Shown here one piece after another: positions 36,251 through 48,000 of a DNA stretch of 64,000 nucleotides. The notes under the pieces were generated by a model. It was not told the DNA's origin and searched no databases. It worked only from the letters and a program-made list of their open reading frames with translations. The position numbers and the translations under genes were made by a program. Positions within the stretch are counted from its first letter, which is position 1, and each line of letters opens with the position of its first letter. Source of the DNA: Branchiostoma lanceolatum. Its lineage: Eukaryota > Chordata > Leptocardii > Amphioxiformes > Branchiostomatidae. The stretch is from positions 11,062,001 through 11,126,000 of the forward strand of contig NC_089735.1 of assembly GCF_035083965.1 (NCBI RefSeq). Reading direction: 5' to 3'.

Positions 36251-36311
36251 CGTACTAGACATGCGCACTTTTCCACGCGTCGGTTTCACACTATCGCTAA
36301 CTTTTCCCAAG
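36250..36311 (+). other. Proposed GAR1 non-coding first exon
   Basis: The GAR1 ATG at 37097 lies 14 bases after a good acceptor (CATTTTCCAG, ending about 37083), so an upstream non-coding exon is needed. The best donor is CCCAAG|GTAAGA at 36311/36312. It follows a pyrimidine-rich stretch (CTTTTCC) that may be the start site. The intron 36312-37083 holds a short inverted repeat, GACAGGAT-T-ATCCTGTC (about 36898), and its diverged copy at about 36941. No snoRNA could be recognised. Confidence 0.5.
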
Positions 36312-37096
36312 GTAAGAAATTTACAATGATTTCTAGCTGATCTATAAACCACCCGATAGATTTCTTACTTGATTATTATATGCCAGATATTAAAATGGAC
36401 GTTTCTTTGAATCGAGATTCCCAGGTATACTCGAAGTGAGAGAAAATCGCTCGAATGAAAGCCGGTTGGGGAGGGGGGCAGGCGTACACGTGTGTGCATA
36501 TGCAGGCTAATGCAGCTGTAAATTATTTTCTGAACAAAAAAAATAACGTTACGTGGTTTTGTCGCCATTTTCCACCGCTTTGTCAAAAAGTATAAAAGCG
36601 TTGCGATACCACACACTTGCTTACTTTGAGACTAACTTGAGATGATCTACTATAAGTCTACATTTGTATATTATCATTTGTTTGTTCAGATCTTTAAAGA
36701 CCAACCCTGAACTATAAAATCACCCAATAGATTTCAGCTAACGTAAACTCCCAGACCTCAGTCTGCTTCTGTCTTGTTTAAAACTCACCGAAGCGATTAT
36801 TGTTTTTAAAAAATCAACAAATTATTCTCTTCAAACAATTGTATAAGTTTTGTAATTTCTGGATATCTGCGTCAGCAGTGCAAATTTTTCTACTGCTGAC
36901 AGGATTATCCTGTCAATAGTGCAATTGTTTCAACTGCTGACAGGATCATCCTATAGCTACTTCCCTGCAGCAAAAGTATGGGGAGTTTAAATATTTACTT
37001 TTATCTGCTAAATACTGTAAAGTACAAAGGAAAAGTGTGCTTGCCCACCACTCATCATGTTTTCATTCATTATGCCATTTTCCAGCTTTACCAGCA

Positions 37097-39913
37097 ATGT
37101 CTTACCGAGGAGGTGGAGGGGGTTTCCGAGGAGGCCGTGGAGGTGGGTTTGGAGGAGGCCGTGGAAGGGGTTTTGGAGGTGACCGAGGCGGGCGTGGCGG
37201 GTTCAGAGGTCGTGGAGGAGGAAGGGGAAGAGGAGGCTACAACAACTACGACCAAGGACCCCCAGCAGAGGTCACAGGTGAATGGCGTAATCTGTAGTTA
37301 TTCGGAGATGTAGTTCACCTATGAACTGCTAGGGGATGCTCATGTTTTCACAAAAAAGAATAAATCTTGCATAACCCGTTGGATCAACCCCTATAACCTC
37401 CTTGGTTCCATTAAAAAATGATTTTTCATAATGATTCTGTTATTTACGGAGAGCAGTGGACCTAAGTGAAAAATGTAACCTTAGACTCAGAGCTCAGAAG
37501 GGCAAGTTTCTTATCAAAGTCTTGAACAGTTATGAAGAAATGCCTGTCCAGTTAAGTATTCTCTTAACAGTTTCCAGCCTCTTGTGTGGAATTTCAGTAA
37601 TCATTTCATAGTAATATTCTACACACTTAATTTAATCACCTTCCTTATAATATAAGTTATATGCCATTTGCAGAGGCCGGCCACTACGTCCATCCTTGTG
37701 AGGGTGACCTTGTGTGTAAAGCCGACCTTGGAGAAAAGGTCCCATACTTCAACGCGCCCATCTACCTGGAGAACAAGGAACAGATTGGCAAGGTGGATGA
37801 GATCTTCGGAGGCATCAAGGAATACGTATCCTTACAGATACAGCTTTCTTGGCTAGGGATATGCTGTAAATTTCTTTAAGGTTGCAGCACTTAGATTTTG
37901 TAACTCACTGAACCTTAAATTGGGACATCACTGAAAGTCAGTATTTTTTAGTTTACAGTTAAAACAATGGTTATTGTAGTAACCCAATGTAAGAACATAC
38001 TGTATGTTTGTGCATGTATTTTAACTTCACAGTGAAAGGTTATATGATTGTAAATCTTGGCTAAACTAGTGAGGCTCATTACGCTTTATTTGAATTTAGT
38101 TAGTGTTACCTGGCCTGAGAGGCAGTATAAGAGAGATGTTGCAGCTCCAGAGATTTTCCCAAGAATAAAGATAAAAATACTGATGCTAAAAGAGGAACAA
38201 AGGACACACAGAACACACTAGAGGCCTCTCTTTGAATTGAAGACTACTGTATTCTGTTTTTTTCAATCAAACTGCTACCACAAAGCAGGTTTTACCTTAA
38301 CGTCCCGAAGTATTTCTCTGTGAAACTTGGTGAAAACATGAAAGCTCATTCCTTCTCCAAAGACCAAAAGGTGAGCTTTTTTTATACTATTTCACATTAG
38401 GACCTGTATATCTAGCTCAAATCATGCAGTTTGTGTGATGCATTTAAGTCACAGTGTAGAGGAAACAACTGTGAAACTCAAACAGAACATTTTTGTCATT
38501 ACAAAATGTACTAGTATCCTGTCATTGTTTGAATGATGATACTGTAAATTAAGTTATTTTCATTGGTACTTATTTTCAGGGTCTAAGGGAAATAGAGATT
38601 TTTGTAGTACAGTAGTAATACATTGGAAACGCATATTTGCAGCGTCATATATTCACATTGGGAGAGGTCAAACCGGGAAAATAAAACGACAACAAACATT
38701 TCAAGATATTACAGTACAGTAGTTGTTGTAGGTTATAACTGTGCTCCCCATCTTTTGTCCACAGTTCTACATTAGCACAGAAAAGCTGCTCCCATTACAG
38801 AGATTCCTCCCCCAGCCTCCTGGCTCAAAGAGAGGGAGAGGTGGAAGAGGAGGGAGGGGCGGTGGAAGAGGTAAGAGCCTTGCTTTTGGTTTTGTGATTT
38901 AGTTGCGATGGTGGATCTTTGACATTCCTTTGAGTTACACCAATATCTGAATTTTTTGATTGTCAAAAAGAAAGTTGATCTTTTTCTGCAATGGACATTA
39001 TGTGTCATACACTGTGCTTTCCAACAATTTCGGCATATTGTCATGTTGCTGCGAGTGGTCACACAGCAAGCTTTGGGGCCTTGATGCCTTCTGATGAGTA
39101 CTTAGAGCAAAAATAGTCGTGTGCATGTGATATGTTTCTAAGATGTAGTTATATGACACTGACATTGCTGCAATTTCAACATACTACATGTGTTCTGCCA
39201 CATCACAGTGGTTACACAGCGGGAATTGATGCCTACTAATGATTACATGTATTTAGAACCAAAATAGTCACATCAAATTTGTCTGAAATGTTTCTAAGCT
39301 GTAGCTCTCTTTGTTTTCTTTGCAGGAGGCCGAGGTGGCCGTGGGGGGTTCAGCGGTGGAAGAGGGGGGTTCCGTGGGGGACGTGGAGGGGGTGGATTCA
39401 GAGGAGGCGGTGGATTCAGAGGAAGAGGTGAGGTTCTATTTTCAGACTTTATTTGGGTTTTTTTTCCTGCATTCAGTCAAATCTGTACTAATGGCCACTT
39501 CTGCTTAAAGACCAGCATAATTATATTGTGGTCACTTCTTGGTGGTGATTATTTTCTTGCTTGACCAAGGCATTAAGAATCCTGTCAATAGTGGCCACCA
39601 AAAAGTGGTCACATTGGCCAGGTGGTCCTTATGTAGAGGTTGTCATTTTTACAGGTTTTCATTTCTTTCCTGATTTTGATAGTTTTATTGTGTTTTAGTA
39701 TTTATGGTATACATTTTGAATGTATTGCAAAAAGTAACAGTGTCTTCAATACACTCTTAGTTAGGTTTCGTTTAAACGTAAACTTAAGGCCTTGTTCCAG
39801 TGTATAGCCAATAGACATTTGATGTACATCTACTTGTAAATGCTCACTCTTTTTTTATTCACCCCACAGGTGGTGGCGGCGGGTTCCGTGGCAGAGGAAG
39901 GGGAGGATATTGA
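37097..39913 (+). CDS. GAR1: H/ACA ribonucleoprotein complex subunit 1 (GAR1)
   Basis: Coding exons: 37097-37277, 37674-37825, 38311-38370, 38765-38870, 39326-39427, 39870-39913; 214 aa, close to the human length of about 217. The N-terminus (about 1-47) is a Gly/Arg-rich RGG domain starting [12 protein letters not shown]. The central Gar1/Naf1 beta-barrel has [52 protein letters not shown] and [16 protein letters not shown]. The C-terminus (145-214) is another RGG domain. GAR1 binds dyskerin in H/ACA snoRNPs and telomerase RNP, acting in pseudouridylation of rRNA and snRNA in nucleoli and Cajal bodies. The 38311 acceptor (CCCGAAG) was chosen because it alone keeps the family sequence [11 protein letters not shown]; the more obvious AG at 38288 shifts the frame to a stop. 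Confidence 0.96.
38540..38716 (+). mobile_element. Second-group CTGTAA MITE in GAR1 intron
   Basis: TACTGTAAATTAAGTTATTT at the left, TCAAGATATTACAGTA at the right, with TAGTAATACATTGGAAACG and TGGGAGAGGTCAAACC between. It parallels 18330-18514 and 20290-20434. Confidence 0.65.
39470..39640. mobile_element. Relative of the CAGTCAAACCTG element, short
   Basis: TTCAGTCAAATCTGTACTAA near the left, then AAGTGGTCACATTGGCCAGG and TGGTCCTTATGTAGAGG. A similar right half is at 52365-52437. It lies in the last GAR1 intron. Confidence 0.5.
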
Positions 39914-40362
39914 TGATACAACTGTACCTCTTAGTAGAATGTTGATTTCAGTCCTTGTTTATTATTTGTTGGATATTCTAAACACCAACACTTTGGCGAC
40001 ATTAAGCCAAAGTAACCTTTCTTACACCTTCACTACAACTACCAGTTGTACAAAATAAGATATACCCTCAGGCTCTATACCTCCTTGTAGAATGTTGATT
40101 TCGGTCCTTTTTTTTATTATTCCTTGGATATTCTAAACACCAACACTTTGGCTACATCAAGCCATAGTAAACTTTCTAACACTTTCACTTCAACTACCAG
40201 TTGCACAAAATAAAGTTATACCAAGGAGGTTTAAATTTTAAACCTCCTTCAATTTCAGTTCTTTCCAATGATATGTTGAATGTTGTAAAGACCAACACTT
40301 TAGCTACATCAAGCTGAAATAAACTTTAACACATTTACTTCAACTGCCTCTTGTGCAAAATA
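39914..40362 (+). repeat. GAR1 3' UTR made of three tandem ~145-bp copies
   Basis: Copies at about 39923-40065, 40076-40217 and 40236-40362 share GAATGTTGATTTC-GTCCTT, GGATATTCTAAACACCAACA, CTTTGGCTACATCAAGCC and CTTCAACTACCAGTTG-ACAAAATA. AATAAA signals occur at 40209-40214 and 40318-40323, and the first copy has AAAATAAG. Copy three is the most diverged. The array therefore carries at least two possible cleavage sites. Confidence 0.88.
40223..40249. repeat. Perfect palindrome in GAR1 3' UTR
   Basis: AAGGAGGTTTAAA and TTTAAACCTCCTT around one T: 13-bp perfect arms, lying between two copies of the 3' UTR repeat. A similar hairpin (CAAGGAGGTT/AACCTCCTTG, 8-base loop) lies at 57353-57380. Confidence 0.9.
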
Positions 40363-41151
40363 TTTGTGTAATTTACTTAGGATACATACATTATTTAGCC
40401 TGTTGAGGCTGTATTGTCCATGGATATAATAGATGATGATTATAAAGGGTATATCTTGCCATGGATGTTTTTGGTGTTTTTCCTGTTGCACAAATAGTAT
40501 GGTCATTCATAGAATTTGTAGAAAATGCAAATTTAATGCAGTTGTAGTTAACACATTTGAAGTGAGTAGTTGCCAATTCATTGGTGTAATACCACAGATG
40601 GGCCACTAGAATCTACCGTATGATACAGCAAGTCAGACTTTTAACATCTACCAAACAGGAAATGTAACATCTACCAAAATAATTCTGCCAGGCTACATAA
40701 TTCCACCACCCTGAAAAGATACATCCAAACAGATCTCCAACATCCCCAGTATAATGCACTCCTGTATATCTAAACTTTGCATATCTGGGGGGTGCTGCAC
40801 TAGAGATCCCTCAAACCCACTGTTTTTCAGTGGCAGATTTATGTAACCCGCAGATTAATGTTAATGAAACTTACCTACCTAATTTAGAATAATTTGTCAT
40901 GCTTGGTATTTACAAGTCAGACATCTTGGGAAGAAGGGAAGAAAGTTGTGTTTGTACATGTAGTTAACATGGTACAGGGCTACAACTTTTCCCAGTGAAA
41001 AACATAACTTTAGTGCGTCAAATTTTCGACTGCCCTACTGCAGTTTTGCTCACCATACACATGCAATGTACACCATACGTGAATTGACACATCCACTCCA
41101 AGAAGGTTATGTATTCGGGTGTGTCTGTGAACAGCATAACTCGAACTAGAT
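40363..41151. other. Intergenic DNA after GAR1
   Basis: AT-rich DNA without a recognisable gene. Short ORFs here lack domains. Weak repeats of CATCTACCAAA are seen at about 40640-40680. Nothing else could be supported. Confidence 0.5.
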
Positions 41152-41159
41152 ATAAAACT

Positions 41160-41378
41160 TACTCTCCAAGCAGAGGAGTGGGTCCGGCAGGTTTTTGGCA
41201 TGTTTTTAGGCGTTTTTGTCGGGCTTTCTACTTTGTCATGGTTTCTTTGTCTCTTTTCTTCTGCTGGCAGAGGTGTGGGTTATAGAGACAAAGAAACCAT
41301 GACAAAGTAGAAAGCCCGACAAAAACGCCTAAAAACACGCCAAAAACCTGCTGGACCCACTCCTCTGCTTGGAGAGTA
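41160..41378. mobile_element. Foldback MITE, 94-bp arms, 8-bp target duplication
   Basis: Left arm 41160-41253 (TACTCTCCAAGCAGAGGAGT...) and right arm 41285-41378 (...ACTCCTCTGCTTGGAGAGTA) are nearly perfect reverse complements; I count two mismatches. A 31-base loop separates them. The direct repeat ATAAAACT flanks the element at 41152-41159 and 41379-41386. It is 219 bp and non-coding. The length of the target duplication fits hAT or P-like transposases. Confidence 0.93.
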
Positions 41379-41386
41379 ATAAAACT

Positions 41387-41968
41387 AAGAATAAAACCTA
41401 TTCAGAAGCTACCTGAACTTGTTGCCTCTGCTGACGAGTATAACATAGACGTAGTGTGTGTACAAGAGCATCGCTTCCTTCATACAGACATTGATTTAAA
41501 GTATCATGAGATAGGAAATGGATGGACGTTTATATCTGCATCAGCCTGGCATTAACGATGATGATGATATTATTGTTGCAGGATACGTCAACAAGGGATG
41601 AATCAATTGAATTTTTGACATGAAGGAACCTTTCATGGATATCACTAATACTTTAAGTCAATTATGCAAATTGAGGAAGAAAGTTCAAATTTCAATATTC
41701 TAAATGACAGTAAATTCATACTCATTACATATGTAACTTGTTTGGTATAAGGAACAATGATTGACATAAACAATGTAATTCAGAACCTAATTTGCATAAT
41801 TAATGAGAAAATTGTGTAGACATTGTTAAATTGGTTATGCAAATTTGGACAATACTTCAGAGTAGAGTTGATTCAGGTAGGAACTGAGTTGTTTTCAGTG
41901 ATGAGCAAAGGCTGTGTCATTGGTAAACTCACAGATGTCATATATCATGGAAATTATTGGATTTCCAT
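41387..41968. other. Intergenic DNA between two transposons
   Basis: No gene seen. ATGCAAAT-like words occur at several points (about 41663, 41793 and 41837). Some weak LINE-like composition at 41400-41560, but no frame long enough to assign. Confidence 0.4.
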
Positions 41969-41971
41969 TGT

Positions 41972-42543
41972 TAGGCCACAGCAAGTAATTTTTATGGATG
42001 ACATCAGCGCGCTCATTAATTTTCACCTGATTTTGAAATAAAAAACAAGAAATTTCATTGCCCTCCGACGGTGATCAACATGCAAAAAATTGGCAAATAT
42101 GTCGTAAACGTTGACAGTCTACGGTGTTTCATTGCATATGAATACCCAGTGTAGTTCCTGGCCATGGAAAACAAGCTGTTTTCTGCATTTGTTCTAGCAA
42201 GAACATTATATAAATAATGGGGGGGGGGGGGTCTAGTTAATTGAGCTGTATACACAAGGTGTTTCATCGCATATGAATTTCCAGTGTAGTTGCTTAACAT
42301 TAAATCAAGGAGGTTTTATATTATATATGAAAGCTCATTGGTTGAATACAGCAATAAAAAACCTGTTGGTCATGATATCATATTTCGTCGCCTCAATTCT
42401 TGTTTAACAAGACTTATGATCTCAAAATTTGAAAATATAGGAATCTTGTTTTTTTTGGCCCGACTTGTTTTTTTTCGCCCTATCTCATTAATTTTGGAGT
42501 CTGCGGAGGATGTCATCCATAAGATTTACTTGCTGTGGCCTTA
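41972..42543. mobile_element. Inverted-repeat DNA element, TAGGCCACAGCAAGTAA ends
   Basis: Left end TAGGCCACAGCAAGTAATTT then TTATGGATGACATC. The right end is its reverse complement with few changes (GATGTCATCCATAAGATTTA then CTTGCTGTGGCCTTA). The arms are about 34 bp and the element is 572 bp. It encloses a poly-G run at about 42221-42230 and two copies of GTTTCAT-GCATATGAAT-CCAGTGTAGTT. No transposase ORF. Confidence 0.85.
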
Positions 42544-42624
42544 CTAGATATTGCTTGACGAATGGTTGGGGACATAATCAAGTTGTGTACACTGGGAATA
42601 ATCAACAACACCCCCTGATGTGTG

Positions 42625-42830
42625 AATGGTATAGTCCATATATCCCATCATGCTTTGCGCAGACAGGTGATTTCACCATCAATGGCGGAAGTTCAGTGAA
42701 TCAGAGTTTGTCTTGTGTGACCTTCATTGTTTCCAGCATTTTCCGCGCTAGATCAGCATGACGTCGTAACAAGTATAGTAGCTACTTGCAGGACAGCACA
42801 TAGCCGAGTTTCGCGCGCATCAGAGGTTTG
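42625..42830 (+). promoter_or_regulatory. Candidate ATAD1 promoter and first non-coding exon
   Basis: CCCATCATGCTTTGCGC (about 42647) resembles the ZNF143/Staf motif, CATCAATGGCGGAAG (about 42679) a YY1/ETS-type site, and GCATGACGTCGTAA (about 42758) a CRE. This cluster is about 1 kb upstream of the ATAD1 ATG, the only promoter-like cluster between GAR1 and ATAD1. A donor GAG|GTTTGT at about 42826 could end a non-coding exon. Inference from motifs. Confidence 0.4.
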
Positions 42831-43264
42831 TAACGTGCTTGTTTCTATGATTTATAAGGGTCGTTTCGACCAGAGTGAAAATCGCGTCATGTGCCAAGGC
42901 CAAGTTCAATGTAGTTTCACAATCATGTCTGGTGAAACTTTCCTTTTGATTTCCACAAATGTTAATGTCATAGATATTGGAGTTCGATCCAGTATTTTGG
43001 CTTGTTTGTGACTTTTGTATTATCAAAAATTATCATGAAATATATGCCTCAACAAAATCATATAAAGTAAACCTATAGAATACGTTGTAATGCAAGTAGT
43101 TACGGATACCTGTTGTTTGTCATGTTCATTATCATTCAGACAAAGGGAGCCACGCCTCGAGCACGTTAAAGAACCCAACACACTTATCGAAAGTGTAGGG
43201 GTCCTTCCCGGTGTGAGTGGATCAAATAAATCAGTTCAGATATGCAGCTTTACTGTTCAGTACA

Positions 43265-43325
43265 AACCTGGTGTGTTATGCCATGAGGCAGTTTACTGGG
43301 GTATGCAAAACAAACAAACAAACAG
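43265..43325 (+). repeat. LINE-like 3' tail copy
   Basis: ACCTGGTGTGTTATGCCATG and AGGCAGTTTACTGG, then a CAAA repeat (ACAAACAAACAAACAG). It resembles the tails at 7762-7860 and 19340-19382. Confidence 0.5.
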
Positions 43326-43715
43326 AATGTGTGTGATAACATCATGTCAGGTTGATTATGATGGATTCAATTCGTCTAAATACTAGTATACCATACATGT
43401 TCATGTTAGTATTGTTAGTTCTAAAATCAGTGTTTCTCTTCAGGTATCCATATTGAATAGATAAAACTCATCAATCCACACTTCAAACTTTGAGAAAGAC
43501 AAAACCTTCCAGATACAGCCCTTAAGATAAAGAGTCATCAACAATTTGCTATGTTTTTATACTTCAGCCCAAGACTTCGATAACAAGAAGAAGAACATTG
43601 AAGAAAAAGCTACAACAACAAGGAAGAGGAGCATACAAAGCTTGTGAGATTTACATGTAAGAAACGACAACAAAGAAGAAAAACATACGAGGTTTGTGAT
43701 ATCTAAGGACCCAGG

Positions 43716-45064
43716 ATGGAGTTCAGAGTGGAGAGCAACATGTCGAAGAGTCAGGCGTTCCTCCTGCTTCTGAAGATGGCGGCATCGGCAGCGATCTCGT
43801 ACTACACGCTCAAGTGGCTCATGGACCAGGTGGACCCAACCAGGAAACAGAAAATCGAAGCAAAGAAGAAGGTAAGACATCAACTTTTCATGTCTGTTTG
43901 AACCTTTCTTTATTCAAGAGATTAGCTCGTCCACTATTCATTGAGGTCATGAGGGAAGAGGTAAGGGTCAGACGACATGATATAAAAAGGATACAGATTA
44001 CATTGTTAAAGTTAATAAGAGATCTATAAACATAGAGTGGTATCCATATGCATTCAATGTATCACAAAAACACATACAAGGGTATACACATTCTGGTTGC
44101 AGTATAGCTGTTTGGCCACACTTCTGCAACAGCATTAGATCTACAGCGGCAACATTTTGAAAGGAAAACATTTAAGCTCATTGTACATATCACACATATT
44201 GTACACTAGTTGACAGTTTTGTGTAGACTAGATTGTTGCTGTGTGTATTGCTAGATTTTGTTGAATATTTACATTGTACAATTTTGTCTTTCAGGCCAGT
44301 CAAATCATGAAGAAACTTGGAATAACAGGAGTCAGGGTAAGAGCTTTACTGAAAAACATACAAATACATGTATAATTACAAATTTGTTCTGGATCTGAAT
44401 TGGTCACAAACACAACCATACACACAGACACACACACACATACATGTACACACACAGAGACATAGATACACACACTCACACACATACACACACAGACTGA
44501 TATGTTTATTTGCAAGTTCTTGCCAGAGGGCTAATTGCAATGCAACATGAAACAATGTATAGAAAACGTATACAGATATAAACACGGACAGACAGACAGA
44601 CAGAAATAGACAGAGTCAGAGACAAGCCAAAAGCTATACTTCACTCCCTTGGGTAGGTATAAGACATATTTAAAGCACTTAAGCGTTGATGTTCTATTTT
44701 CTGGACTTCATCAAATCATCAACCTGTTACACAAGTGTTATTGTTATGGACCCAAAATGTATTGATCTCCCCAACCCAGCTGAATGAGTACGAGCTGACC
44801 ATCGCGGCCCACCTGGTTGATCCTGGCAGCATGACGGTGTCCTGGACCGACATCGCCGGTCTGGAGGACACCATCAACGAACTGAAGGAGACCGTCATCC
44901 TGCCCTTCCAGAAACACTCCATGTTTGAAGGGTCTCAGCTGCTGCAGCCACCCAAAGGTAGCCAAGAAATCTGAATAATCAATCAATCTATTGGTCCATT
45001 CTTCATCTTTATTTCTTGTTCAAAAGGTTCGCAGCTGCTACAGCTACCAAATGGTATCCATGAA

Positions 45065-45096
<32 letters not shown>

Positions 45097-48000
45097 TGCC
45101 TTTATTTCTTGTTGGAAGTTCCATTACCATTACCATGAAGGTTATGTTTTTGGTGGTAGTTGTGTTTTTGTAGACAGCATAACTGGAGAAGCTGTCCATG
45201 GATCTATATTGTATTTAGAATATTGGTACCAGTAGGTGTCAGCAAATAAAAACAAAGAACGCATTTAATTTTGGGCCCCCTAGCAGCTTTCTATTGCCCT
45301 ATTTGTCATGTAATAATAATTTTATTGAAATGCTATTCCCCGGATGTTTTCATTGACTGACTGACATAACCCCAGGCTAGTTCAAGTGTTTTATATGGTA
45401 GTTAAAGGTCCATAGCCAGGCATTATATAAGAGGAAACACCTCACTAACCCTTAATTGAATTGCTGCCAGGTGTGTTGCTTTACGGTCCGCCCGGCTGTG
45501 GGAAGACCATGATCGCCAAGGCAACAGCCAAGGAGGCGGGTTGTCGGTTCATCAACCTGCAGCCGTCCGTACTAACGGACAAGTGGTACGGGGAGTCCCA
45601 GAGGCTGGCCTCCGCTGTCTTCCATCTGGTAAGGGATTTTTTTCTCTTATTGTGCTGTTACATGAACAATATCCACATAGTCAACTACCATATACATAGG
45701 CTATCAAGCTCTACATAGTACTCCAGTTCAGTGACTAATCAGTCTTGCATCTTCAGATGTTGGTAGTGATGGGTACAAGTCTTTTAACAAGCACAGGAGG
45801 CCACAAAGTTTGATGTCTCTGATTAGAATTGTCTGGACTGGGAGCCTGTTCCAGGTGCTTACTGCTGCATGTATGATTGTCCTGCCAGTTGAGTTTATTC
45901 TTGAGACAAGTTTGTTTAGAGCATGTCTTTGTATCACAAACTCTCACAGTCTATGGCTCTAATGACCTGACCAGTGGGGGGGCTGCTAGAAGCGTAATTT
46001 AGTCAGCCGAGGCTCTGCCACCCTGTTGTTTCTGTTTCGTCTTTTTTTTGTTTAGCCAGGCAACTTCGGCCTGTTTTTTTAGGTACGCATAAAAAGTACT
46101 GCACTTTAATCACATGTACAGGAATATTCATATGGGAACAGTAAACATATATGTAATCATCGTTGTATTTGTCTGTGTAGTATGAAATTAATGCAGTATT
46201 CAAATACTACTTTAGAGAAGGGAAAAAAAACTACCTACCACTCTTTTGAAACAAAATGAAAAGAAATAGATTACAAGAATATTCCTCAAACAGTGACTTA
46301 AAAAAGAAAGGTAGCGAAATACACACCTCCAAATTTTCGACTTTTGGTCTGTACGTCTTGTTTACGGAGTGACCTAGTCTCGCGAGAACACAAGACTAAG
46401 CCGAGACTTGTGAAGATCGTCCTGCCTCCCCCGTCTCCTTGCGGAGTAGGGGTAATTAGGACTTGGGCAGCTCCCAACCTCCGGTACGGTTATTATACAT
46501 GACTGATGAATTTCTTCAACGAAAAGAAATAGAGAAGTGAATGTATTTTGTTTTGAGGGTGAAACTGAGTCTGCTACCTTTCCATCCAGGCCACTAAGAT
46601 CCAGCCAGCCATTATCTTCATCGACGAGATTGACTCCTTCCTGAGGACGAGGCAGTCCCAGGACCACGAGGCCACCGCCATGATGAAGGCAGAGTTCATG
46701 TCGCTGTGGGATGGACTGGCAACAAACCCAAGGTCAGTCTAAGTGAAAGTGATCTTGAACCTGGTAATTTTATTACATTGAACCTTTCTATATAACGTTG
46801 ATTGAACAATCTGTCACACATATATATAAACTTTCCACATTTAGCTGGAAGCGTCGTTTAAAGCTATCTCGTAGTGTTCCAGTCTGAGATAGTTTTAGAT
46901 CTAGAAATAAAGCAAATAAAGGGACTTTTTGAACTCATAAATTCTGGGTTGATAGCTCTGGTACTTGAAGGTATAACTATTTCTTTTTCTTTTCTGAGCT
47001 GGTATAAGATACTGTACTTAGTGTGTCCATACATCCATCACACTATTATTGATTTTCTATATCATGACATCTTCCTTCTGTGCTTGAAGCATCCACATGC
47101 CTTAACAATACACCCTTCTGTAATCTCCAGATGTAAAGTGATGGTGATGGGAGCCACCAACAGACCTCAGGATGTAGACCAGGCCATTCTCAGGCGGATG
47201 CCCTCGAGGTTCTGGATCAATGTCCCTGTAAGCAACTTTTTCATCTTCTAGTTTTATCTTTTATTGAAACAAACAAAAAGTTAGACATCCATAGAGAGAA
47301 ATACCAACCAGGGAGAAAACCTTTCCACTCATCTAATACCATAATGATTAATGATCTACTGTACTTAGTGCTTAGTTCAGATTCATTCTACCACAACACC
47401 TACATGTACTTTAAAAACCTCTGGAGGCGCCTTTGTATATACATGTAGTTGTATTTCTATGTTGCTATGTTGTATGTGTATATTCTGTTCTTACTATGGG
47501 CCGGTTAGTCCCTACAATAAAGAATTGATAAAAAAAAGAATCTAAAGTGACAAAAAAGAATGATGATACATAATGTAATTTTCCTCTGTTTTTCTTCAGC
47601 TTCCCTGCCCTTGTGGCAATGGAGTATTGCTCTGTGTTGTGTGTGGCAGAGGTACAATGTATATGTTGCTGATCATTATTTTTTGTTGCTTTACTACAGA
47701 ATGAGAAACAAAGAGAAAGCATTTTGAAGCTTATCCTAGCAAATGAAGTAGTAAGTATCTTTCTCCTAAAGTTTTCCTGATCTGTGATTTCAATGTTACA
47801 CAAGTATATTCTCAGTTTAAACGTCTCCATTATTGAGAGCGTTAGATATATTGCAAAACATTTATGTTACAGTAAGACTATACATTGAGTCATTGACTGA
47901 CTTACATTCCTCTGATGTCAAACTTAATCTTCGAGCAGATGTTGGTAGCAAAAATCGTGACCTTTTCCTAGCTGCCCGTTGGAGATTAGTCAAGCTCACA

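Noticed and set aside
36312-39869. Intron-encoded snoRNAs in GAR1
   Set aside because: ATGATGA-like words occur (for example about 38533), but none has a matching D box and terminal stem, and no H/ACA fold could be defined by eye.
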